A program made the translations under genes and the position numbers. This document shows positions 9,771 to 17,872 of a stretch of 64,000 nt of DNA, one piece after another. Numbering within the stretch: position 1 is the first letter of the stretch; each line of letters opens with the position of its first letter. Origin of the DNA: Methanobacteriota archaeon (lineage in GTDB: Archaea > Methanobacteriota > Methanobacteria > Methanobacteriales > Methanobacteriaceae); assembly GCA_023411115.1 (NCBI GenBank), contig JAEYPF010000015.1:27913-91912 (forward strand), given 5' to 3'. Under the pieces are notes generated by a model. That model made no database searches. It worked only from the letters and a program-made list of their open reading frames with translations, and was not told the origin of the DNA.

Positions 9771-10865
9771 ATGGCTCTTGAAGACAGAATTAAACAGATT
9801 GAAGACGAGATTCAAAAAACGCCGTATAATAAGGCAACTTCACATCATATAGGTAAGCTTAAAGCTAAATTATCCAAGCTTAAAGAAGATGCTATACAAA
9901 GAAGTAGTAAGGGGACTAAAGGAAAAGGGTTCCATGTGAAGAAAAGTGGAGATGCTACAGTAGTACTGGTAGGATTTCCATCTGTTGGAAAATCAACTCT
10001 TCTAAATGACCTTACAAATGCAGAATCAAAAATAGGAGAATATGAATTTACAACATTAGAGATAATTCCAGGGATTATGGAATATGAAGGTGCTAAAGTC
10101 CAAATATTTGATATTCCGGGGATAATTACAGGGGCTTCAAAGGGTAAAGGAAGAGGAAGAGAGATATTATCAGTTGCAAGAAATGCAGATTTAATATTAA
10201 TAATACTCGATGTTTTTAATCCTCAACACACTAATGTCATAACAGAAGAACTTAGAAATATAGGAATAAGGCCAAATGAAACTCGATCTGATGTCACTGT
10301 AAAACCCAAAAAAATTGGAGGTTTGACTGTTTCTTCTACAGTAGAACTTACCCATATAGATGAAAGAACCATAAGATCTGTATTGAACGAATATGGAATT
10401 CATAGTGCAGATGTCCTTATAAGAGATGATGTGACTGTGGATCAATTTATTGACAGTTTAGATGTAAGCTGTCGTTATATTCCGATGTTAAAGGTTATAA
10501 ATAAGATAGATCTGGTTGATGAAAAGTATCTCAATGAACTTAAAGCCCAAATGCCAGATGCTGTATTTATATCTGCAAATAAGCAAATTAATGTTGAAAA
10601 GCTTAAAAGAGAAACATTCGATAAACTGGCTCTTATTCGTATTTATTTAAAACCTCAAGGTAAAAAAGCAGATTATGATGAGCCACTTATTGTTAGAAAA
10701 GATTCTACAGTTAAAGATGTGGCAAGTAAGCTTCATCGTGATTTTGTTAGGAATTTCAGGCATGCTAAGGTCTGGGGATCATCAGTAAAATTTGAAGGCC
10801 AAAAAGTAGGTTTAGATCATGTGCTAAATGATGAGGATGTTTTAAGACTAATAATTAAAAAATAA
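9771..10865 (+). CDS. DRG-family GTP-binding protein (OBG-like, TGS domain)
   Basis: Developmentally-regulated-GTPase (DRG/Rbg) family member of 364 aa, a ribosome-associated GTPase in archaea and eukaryotes. A basic helical N-terminus is followed by the G domain: P-loop GFPSVGKST, switch II region DIPGIITGAS, and the NKID specificity motif (VINKIDLVD). A C-terminal TGS domain begins near PLIVRKDSTVKDVA. ATG 9771 is preferred with GTGAG just before it; a GTG at 9762 would add three residues. It stands upstream of thi4 with a gap of about 70 nt. Confidence 0.93.
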   Translation: MALEDRIKQIEDEIQKTPYNKATSHHIGKLKAKLSKLKEDAIQRSSKGTKGKGFHVKKSGDATVVLVGFPSVGKSTLLNDLTNAESKIGEYEFTTLEIIPGIMEYEGAKVQIFDIPGIITGASKGKGRGREILSVARNADLILIILDVFNPQHTNVITEELRNIGIRPNETRSDVTVKPKKIGGLTVSSTVELTHIDERTIRSVLNEYGIHSADVLIRDDVTVDQFIDSLDVSCRYIPMLKVINKIDLVDEKYLNELKAQMPDAVFISANKQINVEKLKRETFDKLALIRIYLKPQGKKADYDEPLIVRKDSTVKDVASKLHRDFVRNFRHAKVWGSSVKFEGQKVGLDHVLNDEDVLRLIIKK

Positions 10866-10937
10866 CAATAGTTAAATCTATTAAAAACTAATTATGATTT
10901 GTATTTTTATAGATAAATTATAATAATTGGTGAAAAA

Positions 10938-11717
10938 ATGAAGTTGGATGATATAGTTATATCTAAAGCGATAATTGAAAGTTTTATGGAAGATTTCATA
11001 GATTATACTGATATTGATGTTGCAATAGGTGGTGGAGGTCCAGCAGGGCTTACAGCAGGATATTATCTTGCAAAGGCAGGCTTTAAAGTTGCACTATATG
11101 AAAGAAAACTAAGTATCGGCGGCGGTATGTGGGGCGGCGGTATGATGTTCAATAAAATAGTCGTCCAGGAAGAAAGTAAAAGGATTCTCGATGAATTTGG
11201 TATTAACACTCAAAAATATGAAGATGATTATTACATTGCAGATTCCATTGAATCTGTATCAACATTGTGTTCCAAAGCAACACAGGCAGGTCTTAAAGTC
11301 TTCAACCTTATGAGTATTGAAGATGTGATGATTCAGGAAGGAGAAGATATTACTGGCCTTGTTTTAAACTGGAGTGCAGTTGAAATGGCAAAATTGCATG
11401 TTGATCCCCTTACCATAAGGACTAAAGCTGTAATTGATGCAACTGGACATGATTGTGAAGTTGTAAAGGTTGTAGAACGGAAAGTAGGGCCAAAACTCAA
11501 TACAGAGACAGGTAAAATCATTGGAGAAAAACCAATGTGGGCAGAAGTTGGAGAAAAAGCACTTATGGACAATACAAAAGAAGTATATCCGGGATTATAT
11601 GTTGCTGGAATGGCAGCAAATGCAGTTTATGGATCTCCAAGAATGGGTCCAATATTTGGTGGAATGCTTCTTTCTGGGGAAAGAATAGCGCAGATGCTAA
11701 TTGAAAAATTAAAATAA
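10938..11717 (+). CDS. thi4: Thiamine thiazole synthase, Thi4 family (archaeal, sulfide-dependent type)
   Basis: Makes the ADP-thiazole precursor of thiamine from NAD and glycine. The FAD/NAD-binding Rossmann motif is GGGGPAGLTAGYY (residues 31-43), followed by GGGMWGGGMM (61-70) and the C-terminal YGSPRMGPIFGGML. The position equivalent to the sulfur-donating cysteine of yeast Thi4 appears to be H154 (AKLHVDP). In methanogen homologues that substitution goes with use of free sulfide and multiple turnover. Old annotations call this family ribose-1,5-bisphosphate isomerase. GGTGA precedes the ATG. The stop overlaps the next start (TAATG), so the two genes are translationally coupled. Confidence 0.93.
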   Translation: MKLDDIVISKAIIESFMEDFIDYTDIDVAIGGGGPAGLTAGYYLAKAGFKVALYERKLSIGGGMWGGGMMFNKIVVQEESKRILDEFGINTQKYEDDYYIADSIESVSTLCSKATQAGLKVFNLMSIEDVMIQEGEDITGLVLNWSAVEMAKLHVDPLTIRTKAVIDATGHDCEVVKVVERKVGPKLNTETGKIIGEKPMWAEVGEKALMDNTKEVYPGLYVAGMAANAVYGSPRMGPIFGGMLLSGERIAQMLIEKLK

Positions 11718-12265
11718 TGAAAATGATAATCCTAATTACAGGAACACCAGGCGTTGGGAAAACCACTGTATCCTCGATACTTTCAGAAAAGTTGAATGCA
11801 TGCCTTATAAATATCAATGAACTTGTGGGTGAAAAACACATTTATACAGGCATCGATGAAGAACGAGGATACAAAATAGTGGATATGGATGCTCTCTTTA
11901 AAGAACTGAACGAAATAATAGGGAAGATTGATCCTGATAAATATATAATCATTGAGGGGCATCTTTCACATCTTTTTGAAAGTTCAGATTTAGTAATTGT
12001 TTTAAGAGCCAATCCCGATGTTTTACAGGATCGTATGAAAACTAAAGGATGGAAAGAAGCTAAGATCCGCGAAAACATCGAAGCTGAAGCCATTGATATC
12101 TGTTCATATGAATCATTTGAGATTCACGGCGATAAGGTCAATGAAATAGATACCAGTGATATATCTCCAGAAGAAGTAGCTGATTTGATAATTAACGTAG
12201 TAAATGGCGATAAACGGTATCCTGTAGGTAGTGTGGATTTTCTGGAGTATTTAGGGAAATTTTGA
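11717..12265 (+). CDS. AK6/Fap7-type adenylate kinase
   Basis: P-loop NMP kinase of 182 aa in the AK6 (hCINAP/Fap7) group, which has adenylate kinase and ATPase activity and assists small-subunit ribosome assembly in eukaryotes. The Walker A motif is GTPGVGKTT near the N-terminus. The nucleotide-binding and lid parts include IIEGHLSHL and LRANPDVLQDRMKTKGW. The start overlaps the thi4 stop by one base; an ATG two codons later is an alternative. The archaeal ribosome-biogenesis role is inferred from homologues. Confidence 0.9.
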   Translation: MKMIILITGTPGVGKTTVSSILSEKLNACLININELVGEKHIYTGIDEERGYKIVDMDALFKELNEIIGKIDPDKYIIIEGHLSHLFESSDLVIVLRANPDVLQDRMKTKGWKEAKIRENIEAEAIDICSYESFEIHGDKVNEIDTSDISPEEVADLIINVVNGDKRYPVGSVDFLEYLGKF

Positions 12266-12322
12266 AATTTTATCCATGTTTATATATGTTGATTTGATCT
12301 GATTTTTTAAATTGTATAGATA

Positions 12323-12375
12323 GAAAAGCTTTTTAAATAGAATACCAGATAAACTACATTGCTATTCTTAAGTAA
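12323..12375 (+). promoter_or_regulatory. Duplicated promoter copy 1 (upstream of rnp4 region)
   Basis: A segment beginning GAAAAGCTTTTTAAATAGAA and ending CTTAAGTAA is repeated almost exactly 231 nt downstream. TTTTTAAATA fits an archaeal TATA box, with the purine-rich GAAAAG in the BRE position. The likely start site is about 25 nt further on, near 12360. There CTATTCTTAAGT (12362-12373) begins a perfect 12-bp inverted repeat with ACTTAAGAATAG (12419-12430), so a transcript would start with a stem-loop. Confidence 0.55.
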
Positions 12376-12552
12376 GTCTTAAAATTCTATATTTAAATGT
12401 AAAATTTTTAATTTACAGACTTAAGAATAGTTTAATCTAAAAGATCAGTTTAATCCTGTTCTACTGAATAAATTTTGATCCACCTTTTACAAAAAGCCGT
12501 CGAAAATTATGATTTTCGGGCATGCAAAAAATAAATTTTTTGCATGGTGGAT
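12362..12552 (+). ncRNA. Candidate small structured RNA between two promoter copies
   Basis: From the predicted start near 12362 there is a 12-bp inverted repeat (12362-12373 with 12419-12430). A three-way-junction fold follows at 12478-12552. No ORF with a ribosome site lies in it. This could be a small RNA, an old mRNA leader of the rnp4 operon, or just a repeat element beside a promoter. I cannot distinguish these from sequence alone. Confidence 0.3.
12478..12552. repeat. Palindromic element A (three-way junction fold)
   Basis: Outer arms ATCCACC (12478-12484) and GGTGGAT (12546-12552) enclose two hairpins: CGAAAAT-TATG-ATTTTCG (12501-12518) and CATGCAAAAAA-TAAA-TTTTTTGCATG (12521-12546). 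The same outer-arm plus two-hairpin design recurs at 44652 and 45342, which marks this as one of a dispersed family. Confidence 0.65.
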
Positions 12553-12553
12553 G

Positions 12554-12606
12554 GAAAAGCTTTTTAAATAGAATACCAGATAAATTATAATATTATTCTT
12601 AAGTAA
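12554..12606 (+). promoter_or_regulatory. Duplicated promoter copy 2, likely rnp4 operon promoter
   Basis: This repeats the segment at 12323 with few changes: GAAAAGCTTTTTAAATAGAA, then ATACCAGATAAA, then TATTCTTAAGTAA. The predicted start lies near 12592, giving a leader of about 230 nt before the TTG of rnp4. The conservation of both the TATA region and the initial transcribed bases argues that these are functional. Confidence 0.5.
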
Positions 12607-12732
12607 ATCATATGTTATATTGAGGATTATGGATAATGCGGATTCAATTATAAAATTACTGTACTAATTATTGATTCAGCAATTCAACCCCTACATAAGA
12701 GCTTAAGATCCATTTCTATATTCTAATACTTA

Positions 12733-12788
12733 CGAAAAAACTTCTTTTCCGAAGTTTTTCCGTGCTTTCAAAAACTGAAGGTTTTTGA
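12733..12788. repeat. Palindromic element B (two hairpins before rnp4)
   Basis: CGAAAAAACTTC (12733-12744) pairs with GAAGTTTTTCCG (12751-12762) with one mismatch. TCAAAAAC-TGAAG-GTTTTTGA (12768-12788, with T68 to A88 pairing) follows directly. It belongs to the AT-rich palindrome family seen elsewhere in the window and lies about 33 nt before the rnp4 start, inside the presumed leader. Confidence 0.55.
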
Positions 12789-12821
12789 TAGTTGCACTAA
12801 TGACTCATTAGAGGCTAGACT

Positions 12822-13193
12822 TTGAGAAGGGGAAGAAGACCAAAATGGATGTTAAAAATAGCAGGAGAAAGGATAGATATTCTCTTTAAACTTGCTGAAG
12901 AATCATTTGATACTCATCCACAGCGGTCGGATCGCTATGTAGAAATGGCAAGAAACATTGCAACAAAGTACAATATAAGAATGCCCAGAATCTGGAAGAG
13001 AAGATTCTGTAAAAACTGTTGCAAATTCCTGAAGCCTGGAAAGAATTGTCAAATCAGGTTAAAGAATTCATATGTTACTATAAAATGCCTTGAATGTGGA
13101 AGTGTGGTAAACATTCCATATATAAAGGAGAAGAAAGATAGAAGGAGGAGAAGAGTTGAATCCTACGTTATCAAAAAAGGAATTAATGAATAG
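12822..13193 (+). CDS. rnp4: Ribonuclease P protein component 4 (Rpp21 homologue)
   Basis: Archaeal RNase P subunit related to eukaryotic Rpp21; together with RNP1 it helps the catalytic RNA process tRNA 5' ends. Basic N-terminal helices precede a zinc ribbon with cysteine pairs in FCKNCCKFLKPGKNC and KCLECGS. The 123 aa length is normal. The TTG start at 12822 is set by GAGG at about 12811. The gene heads a compact operon; its last 38 nt overlap the next gene. Confidence 0.93.
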   Translation: MRRGRRPKWMLKIAGERIDILFKLAEESFDTHPQRSDRYVEMARNIATKYNIRMPRIWKRRFCKNCCKFLKPGKNCQIRLKNSYVTIKCLECGSVVNIPYIKEKKDRRRRRVESYVIKKGINE

Positions 13194-13419
13194 ATCACTT
13201 TCAACAATCACCATAAATATTGGAAAATCTGGAATAAATGAAAATGTTATTGAAGAAATCAAAAGACAGCTTAAAGCACACGAAATAATAAAAGTAAAAT
13301 TTTCAAAAAGTATATCATCAGAAAAACAAAATTATATAACTGAGATAACCGAAAAATCAAATTCTAAACTCGTTGATTTAAGAGGTAATGTTGCTGTAAT
13401 TTATAAAAAAAGAAGGTAA
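13156..13419 (+). CDS. CRM-domain (YhbY-like) RNA-binding protein
   Basis: An 87-aa single CRM/YhbY domain, an RNA-binding fold associated in bacteria with pre-50S ribosomes. The core runs from TITINIGKSGINENVIEEI to VKFSKSI and ends LVDLRGNVAVIYKKRR, matching the usual GxxG-type CRM end (LRGN in place of GxxG). The TTG start at 13156 is supported by GGAGG a few bases before it, within the rnp4 coding sequence. That produces a 38-nt overlap and suggests coupled translation. The immediate downstream neighbour is S19e. Confidence 0.88.
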   Translation: MNPTLSKKELMNRSLSTITINIGKSGINENVIEEIKRQLKAHEIIKVKFSKSISSEKQNYITEITEKSNSKLVDLRGNVAVIYKKRR

Positions 13420-13433
13420 TTAGGAGGCTAAAT

Positions 13434-13871
13434 ATGACTACAGTTTATGATGTTCCTGCAGATTTGCTTATAAGCACAATTGCAAAAGATTTAAGTGAAA
13501 ATAAAAGTGTAAACCCGCCAGAATGGGCTAAGTTTGTAAAAACTGGTGTTCACAAAGAAAGGAGACCAGAAGATATGGACTGGTGGTACACAAGATGTGC
13601 ATCAATCTTAAGAAGGGTGTACATAGATGGCCCTGTTGGACTTAACAGTTTAAGATCATACTATGGTGGAAAGAAAGACAGAGGAAGCGAACCAGAGAAA
13701 TTTGCAAAAGGCAGTGGTTCTATAATAAGAACGGCTTTACATCAGCTTGAAGATGCAGGATTCATTGCAAAGATAAAAGAAGGAAGAATTGTAACTCCTG
13801 AAGGAAAATCTTTCATTGATAAAGCATCAAACGTTATTAAAAAAGAAATTCCTGAACTTGCTAAATATTAA
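13434..13871 (+). CDS. rps19e: Ribosomal protein S19e
   Basis: Small-subunit ribosomal protein found in archaea and eukaryotes, 145 aa. The winged-helix core is recognisable in DMDWWYTRCASILRRVY, then PVGLNSLRSYYGGKK and GSGSIIRTALHQLEDAGF. GGAGG lies 6 nt before the ATG. In eukaryotes S19e acts in late 40S maturation and head assembly. Its place between the CRM protein and PDCD5 is the usual archaeal arrangement. Confidence 0.96.
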   Translation: MTTVYDVPADLLISTIAKDLSENKSVNPPEWAKFVKTGVHKERRPEDMDWWYTRCASILRRVYIDGPVGLNSLRSYYGGKKDRGSEPEKFAKGSGSIIRTALHQLEDAGFIAKIKEGRIVTPEGKSFIDKASNVIKKEIPELAKY

Positions 13872-13908
13872 ATGTTGAAGTTGATTATAATTTTATGGAG
13901 GCTGGATT

Positions 13909-14244
13909 TTGAGCGATATTGAAGAATTAAGACGTAAACGAATGCAAGAGTTACAGCAGCAAGCCGCTGCACAGCAAGCAGCATCCCAAGAACAAGAACA
14001 AGCACGCAGAGAACTGGAAGCTCAAAAAAAACAGGCTATGTTGCAAATTTTAACTCCTGAAGCCAGGGGAAGACTTGCAAATTTAAGGCTTACCAAACCA
14101 GAACTCGTAGATCAAATCGAACTTCAGCTTATTCAACTTGCTCAAATGGGGCGAATTAAATCCAAAATAACTGATGATCAGCTCAAAGAACTCCTGAAAA
14201 ATCTTGTTGGTCAAAAAAGAGAGATTAACATAACAAGAAGATGA
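13909..14244 (+). CDS. PDCD5-family DNA-binding protein
   Basis: An archaeal homologue of human PDCD5/TFAR19 (111 aa). The long glutamine- and alanine-rich N-terminal helix (ELRRKRMQELQQQAAAQQAA) leads into a helical bundle with ILTPEARGRLANLRLTKPE. Archaeal members bind DNA in vitro; the cellular role is unclear, and the fixed position beside S19e hints at a link to translation. The TTG start at 13909 follows GGAGG. Its stop overlaps the next ATG by 4 nt. Confidence 0.92.
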   Translation: MSDIEELRRKRMQELQQQAAAQQAASQEQEQARRELEAQKKQAMLQILTPEARGRLANLRLTKPELVDQIELQLIQLAQMGRIKSKITDDQLKELLKNLVGQKREINITRR

Positions 14245-14837
14245 AAGCCTGTGTTCTATACAGTGGAGGAAAAGACAGTTCACTCATGGCTGTAATTCTT
14301 GAAAAATTAGGATACAGCGTTGAACTTGTTACAATGAATTTTGGAATATTCGATTCATTTAAACCTGCGGCAGAATCAGCTTCTGCACTTGTGTTTAAAC
14401 ATCGCGTCTTTAAAGCCCATAAAACCATAGTTGAAAATGCAACTGATATTATCATTAATGATAGATTTCCAAATAATGGAATAAATTACATTCATAAAGA
14501 AGCATTAGACCTTGTTTCACGTGATTACGACGTGGTCGCAGATGGGACAAGAAGGGATGATAGGATCCCAAAACTTAAAGCAAGTGAGATCAGCAGCCTT
14601 GAAGGGCGAAGAAATGTTGAATACATAACTCTCCGCGGATTTGGGCATAAAACAGTAAATAATCTCTCACAAAACCTTTTTGAAGTCAAAAAGGAACATA
14701 CAAGCATGGAAAATAATTCCGATTATGAAATTGAAATACGGTACCTCATAAATGAGATTGAGGGAGATAAGGCATCGGAAAGTATATTTCCAAGTCATAT
14801 CCAATCCCGAGTTGTGGGCTGGAAAAATAGAATTTAA
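14241..14837 (+). CDS. PP-loop ATP-pyrophosphatase superfamily protein
   Basis: A 198-aa protein with an N-terminal PP-loop SGGKDSS (residues 8-14), the ATP-binding signature of tRNA-modifying adenylating enzymes, NAD synthases and similar ligases. A conserved VADGTRRDDRIPKL lies mid-protein. It is shorter than TilS or TtuA and lacks their zinc-binding cysteines, so the substrate cannot be named. Its conserved position inside the S19e-L39e-L31e operon suggests a role in tRNA or rRNA modification. The ATG overlaps the PDCD5 stop (ATGA), so the two are coupled. Confidence 0.85.
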   Translation: MKACVLYSGGKDSSLMAVILEKLGYSVELVTMNFGIFDSFKPAAESASALVFKHRVFKAHKTIVENATDIIINDRFPNNGINYIHKEALDLVSRDYDVVADGTRRDDRIPKLKASEISSLEGRRNVEYITLRGFGHKTVNNLSQNLFEVKKEHTSMENNSDYEIEIRYLINEIEGDKASESIFPSHIQSRVVGWKNRI

Positions 14838-14864
14838 TAACTATAAGATTAATGTGGTGAAAAA

Positions 14865-15020
14865 ATGAGTAGAAATAGGCCATTAGCTAAAAAATTAAGG
14901 CTTGCCAAAGCCAATAAGCAAAATAGGCGTGTACCATTATGGGTAATGCTTAAAACTAACAGAAAAGTGAGAACTCATCCTAAGATGAGACAATGGAGAA
15001 GGAGTAAATTAAAAGTATAA
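14865..15020 (+). CDS. rpl39e: Ribosomal protein L39e
   Basis: A 51-aa, very basic large-subunit protein that lines the peptide exit tunnel. It starts MSRNRPLAKKLRLAKANKQN and ends KMRQWRRSKLKV, with the family hallmark VPLWVMLKTNRKV. GGTGA lies 6 nt before ATG 14865, and the stop is TAA at 15018. It sits between the PP-loop gene and L31e, its standard archaeal position. Confidence 0.95.
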   Translation: MSRNRPLAKKLRLAKANKQNRRVPLWVMLKTNRKVRTHPKMRQWRRSKLKV

Positions 15021-15030
15021 GGGGATTCAT

Positions 15031-15276
15031 ATGGAAAGAGTCTATGTCATACCACTGAGAAAAGTAAAAAATGTTCCAAGGACTATCAGGTCCCCAAGAG
15101 CAGTGCGTTACGTAAAAGAATTTATAGGAAAGCACATGAAAACAGAGGATATCATAATAGATGCTTCTGTTAATGAAAAAATATGGGAAAGAGGAATTCA
15201 AAAGATACCTCCTAAAATCAAAGTAAAAGCTGTAAAAGAAGAGGACGGTTCAGTTGAAGTCACCTTAGTTGAATAG
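15031..15276 (+). CDS. rpl31e: Ribosomal protein L31e
   Basis: An 81-aa large-subunit protein located near the tunnel exit. Recognisable segments are VYVIPLRKVKNVPRTIRSPR and AVRYVKEFIGKHMKTEDI. It has the usual archaeal length. AAGGGG precedes the ATG. It lies 10 nt after L39e and 8 nt before aIF6. Confidence 0.95.
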   Translation: MERVYVIPLRKVKNVPRTIRSPRAVRYVKEFIGKHMKTEDIIIDASVNEKIWERGIQKIPPKIKVKAVKEEDGSVEVTLVE

Positions 15277-15284
15277 GTGAATTG

Positions 15285-15959
15285 ATGATAAGAAGAGCTA
15301 ATTTAAATGGGAACCCCAATCTTGGAGTTGCAATTTCTGCTACTGACAAAGTTGCAATAGTTCCCTCTAATTTATCAGAAGCAATGGAACAGCTTATAGT
15401 AGATACTCTGGAAGTTCCTGTAATTAAAACCCCAGTTAGCGGGAGTAATCTTGCGGGAGCACTGGCAGTAGGAAACTCAAATGGATTTGTAGTATCTCCA
15501 TATGCTCTTGACAGCGAAATAGAAGCCATTAAAGAGTCTGGTGTGGAAGTAGCAAGAATTGAAGATAAATTTACAGCAGTAGGTAATATAATACTTGCAA
15601 ATAATTTTGGGGCCATTGTAAATCCGCTGCTTTCTGATGAATCATTAGAAATTATTAAAGACACTTTAGATGTCGAAGTAGAACGAGGAAGTATAGCTAA
15701 ATTTAAGATTACAGGGTCTGTCGCTGTTTCAACAAATAAAGGAATATTAGCACATCCTTCTGCGACTGAGGATGAACTTGCATTTGCAGAAGGCATAATG
15801 AAAGTTCCTGCAGATGTTGGAACTGTAAATAGAGGTATAATGCTTGTTGGAGCGTGCGCAGTAGCAAATTCCAATGGTGTTATTGTAGGACTGAACACTA
15901 CAGGTCCTGAACTTGCAAGAATTGAAGAAGCATTAGGTTTTCTTGAGGGATATGAATGA
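15285..15959 (+). CDS. eif6: Translation initiation factor aIF6
   Basis: Anti-association factor that binds the 50S subunit (via the L14e/L24e region) and blocks premature joining. The 224-aa protein shows the five-fold pentein repeat: each unit is hydrophobic with recurring N-x-x-G phrases such as GNSNGFVVSP, ANNFGAIVNP, STNKGILAHP and ANSNGVIVG. ATG 15285 is placed 4 nt after GGTGA; an in-frame TTG immediately before it is unlikely. The stop overlaps the LX start by 4 nt. Confidence 0.95.
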   Translation: MIRRANLNGNPNLGVAISATDKVAIVPSNLSEAMEQLIVDTLEVPVIKTPVSGSNLAGALAVGNSNGFVVSPYALDSEIEAIKESGVEVARIEDKFTAVGNIILANNFGAIVNPLLSDESLEIIKDTLDVEVERGSIAKFKITGSVAVSTNKGILAHPSATEDELAFAEGIMKVPADVGTVNRGIMLVGACAVANSNGVIVGLNTTGPELARIEEALGFLEGYE

Positions 15960-16186
15960 GAACTAAGATATTTAGAATTCAAGGTAAATTTATGATGGGA
16001 AATAAATTCAAACCTTTTACAAAGGAATTGAAAGCCATAAATGAAGATGATATACGCGAAAAAATCTATTCAGATTTTGGAAGCAAACACGGAATAAACA
16101 GGAATAAAATAGTCATAGAAAACATTAAAGAAATTTCAAAAGACGACATCCAGGATCCACTAATTAAAGCCTTAATTCAAGGGTGA
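15956..16186 (+). CDS. rpl18a: Ribosomal protein L18a (LX, eL20)
   Basis: A 76-aa single-domain archaeal form of eL20, previously called LX. It begins MRTKIFRIQGKFMMGNKFKP and contains the typical FTKELKAINEDDIREKIYSD followed by FGSKHGINRNKI. The ATG overlaps the aIF6 stop (ATGA) and the 3' end overlaps the region before prefoldin alpha. The aIF6-LX-prefoldin order is conserved in many archaea. Confidence 0.94.
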   Translation: MRTKIFRIQGKFMMGNKFKPFTKELKAINEDDIREKIYSDFGSKHGINRNKIVIENIKEISKDDIQDPLIKALIQG

Positions 16187-16191
16187 TCTTA

Positions 16192-16626
16192 ATGGAAGAT
16201 AGACAAAGGCTCGAACAGATGGTAAATGAAATTAATATGTACCAGGGCCAAGTGGATGTTTTGAAACAACAAATTGAATCAGTTCAATCTTCTATAGCAG
16301 AACTGGCATCAGCTGAAGAAACTTTAGAGGCCATTAAGGGAAAAGAAAATACAGAAACATTTGTACCGATAGGTGCAGGTTCTTTTCTTATTACTGAGCT
16401 TAAAAACACTGATGAAGTAATAATGGGACTTGGAGCAGGCGCTGCTGCAAAGAAAAATATAGATGAAGCAAAAGAAAGTATATCATCCCAAAGAAAAGAG
16501 TTAGAACAGTTAACTGATAAAATGGTGGGAGATGTACAGAAATTAACTGATTATATCGTGAGAAAAAGCCCTGAAGCTGAAGCACTTCTTAGAAAGGTGG
16601 AAAGTGAAGAAGCTCCAAGGCAATAA
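16192..16626 (+). CDS. pfdA: Prefoldin alpha subunit (GimC alpha)
   Basis: Subunit of the jellyfish-shaped alpha2-beta4 chaperone that hands unfolded proteins to the thermosome. Two coiled-coil arms (about residues 1-45 and 95-140) flank a beta-hairpin region around ETFVPIGAGSFL and VIMGLGAGAAAKK. The 144 aa length is normal. ATG 16192 has GGTGA 5 nt upstream; a GTG at 16183 is in frame but overlaps that ribosome site. Confidence 0.94.
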   Translation: MEDRQRLEQMVNEINMYQGQVDVLKQQIESVQSSIAELASAEETLEAIKGKENTETFVPIGAGSFLITELKNTDEVIMGLGAGAAAKKNIDEAKESISSQRKELEQLTDKMVGDVQKLTDYIVRKSPEAEALLRKVESEEAPRQ

Positions 16627-16678
16627 CTCTTTATTTTTTTATTTTAATTGACTTGGAATTTAAAAGGACGTGAATATT

Positions 16679-17872
16679 TTGTTTGAATCACTTAAAAAGA
16701 AATTCAACGGCACTATAGGAAAAATAAGTGATAAACTCTCAAATGAGGAAGAAAAAGCAGAAGAAACTCGCGGAGATGAAATTCCAGAAGAAACCAAAGA
16801 AGAAGCTGTGCAAGAAGAAACCTTCGAAAAACTGGAAAAAATTGAAAAACCTTCGGCTGAAGAAAAAGAGCCTGAAGCTGGAGTCAGGGGAAGGATATCT
16901 GGAATTTTTTCCAGGGAAAAAAAAGAAGAAGTAGAAGAAGAACCTGAAGTTACTCCAGAGGAAGCTAAAAAAGAAGAGCCTGTGGAAGAGGAAGAAAAGT
17001 CCGGAATGTTCTCTTTCGTTACTAAAAAGACAATATCCGAAAAAGATATCGATGATATACTCTTTGAACTTGAAATGTCTCTTTTAGAAAGCGATGTTGC
17101 AATGGAAGTCGCAGAAAAAATCATCAATTCTGTAAAAGAAGACCTGGTTGGTAAAAAAATTAGAAGAAGAAGCGACGTTGCAGAATTTACAAAAGAGGCC
17201 CTTAAAAAAGCTATTTCTGAAATACTGGGAATTGAAACTCGAGATCTTAAAGAAATGGCAGATAATGCTCAAAAATCGGGCGAACCCCTTAAAATCATGT
17301 TTGTAGGGATAAATGGTACTGGTAAAACAACCACCATAGCCAAAGTAGCTACTTATTTTATAAACGAAGGACATACGCCAGTTATCGCTGCTTCTGATAC
17401 GTTTAGGGCGGGTGCAATTGAACAGATTAGTCACCACGCTGAAAACATTGGTGTAAAAATTATAAAGCACAAAAAAGGTGCAGATCCAGCTGCAGTTGCC
17501 TATGATGCAGTAGAGCACGCAAGAGCTAAAGGAAAGGATATAGTTTTAATAGATACTGCAGGCAGAATGCAGACAAATATTAATCTCATGGACGAGATGA
17601 AGAAAATTCAGCGTGTTGTAAAGCCCGATCTTATTATTTATGTCGGTGACGCTTTAACTGGAAACGATGCTGTGGAACAGGCTTCAAAATTTGATGAAGC
17701 TGTTGGTGTCGATGGAATTGTTCTAACAAAGGCAGATGCAGATGCAAAGGGTGGAGCAGCACTTTCAATAGGTTATGTCATTAACAAACCAATCCTGTTT
17801 TTAGGTGTTGGCCAGTCATATGGAGATATAATGGAATTTAAGCCTGAATGGATGGTTGAACAGTTAATATAA
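16679..17872 (+). CDS. ftsY: Signal recognition particle receptor FtsY
   Basis: SRP receptor GTPase that docks SRP-ribosome complexes at the membrane. An acidic, low-complexity A region (about 20-120, rich in Glu) precedes the N domain and the G domain. The P-loop is GINGTGKTTT, then DTFRAGAIEQ, DTAGRMQTN (G3) and TKADADAKGGA (G4 and insertion). About 397 aa. I chose TTG 16679 (MFESLKKKFN) with GGACGTGA just upstream; a GTG at 16670 overlaps that site. The gene closes the translation operon, linking ribosome genes with membrane targeting. Confidence 0.94.
   Translation: MFESLKKKFNGTIGKISDKLSNEEEKAEETRGDEIPEETKEEAVQEETFEKLEKIEKPSAEEKEPEAGVRGRISGIFSREKKEEVEEEPEVTPEEAKKEEPVEEEEKSGMFSFVTKKTISEKDIDDILFELEMSLLESDVAMEVAEKIINSVKEDLVGKKIRRRSDVAEFTKEALKKAISEILGIETRDLKEMADNAQKSGEPLKIMFVGINGTGKTTTIAKVATYFINEGHTPVIAASDTFRAGAIEQISHHAENIGVKIIKHKKGADPAAVAYDAVEHARAKGKDIVLIDTAGRMQTNINLMDEMKKIQRVVKPDLIIYVGDALTGNDAVEQASKFDEAVGVDGIVLTKADADAKGGAALSIGYVINKPILFLGVGQSYGDIMEFKPEWMVEQLI

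Noticed and set aside
15260..15982. A 240-codon frame antisense to aIF6
   Set aside because: It is complementary to a clear aIF6 gene. Its Ser/Pro/Thr-rich sequence is what the antisense of this codon usage gives.
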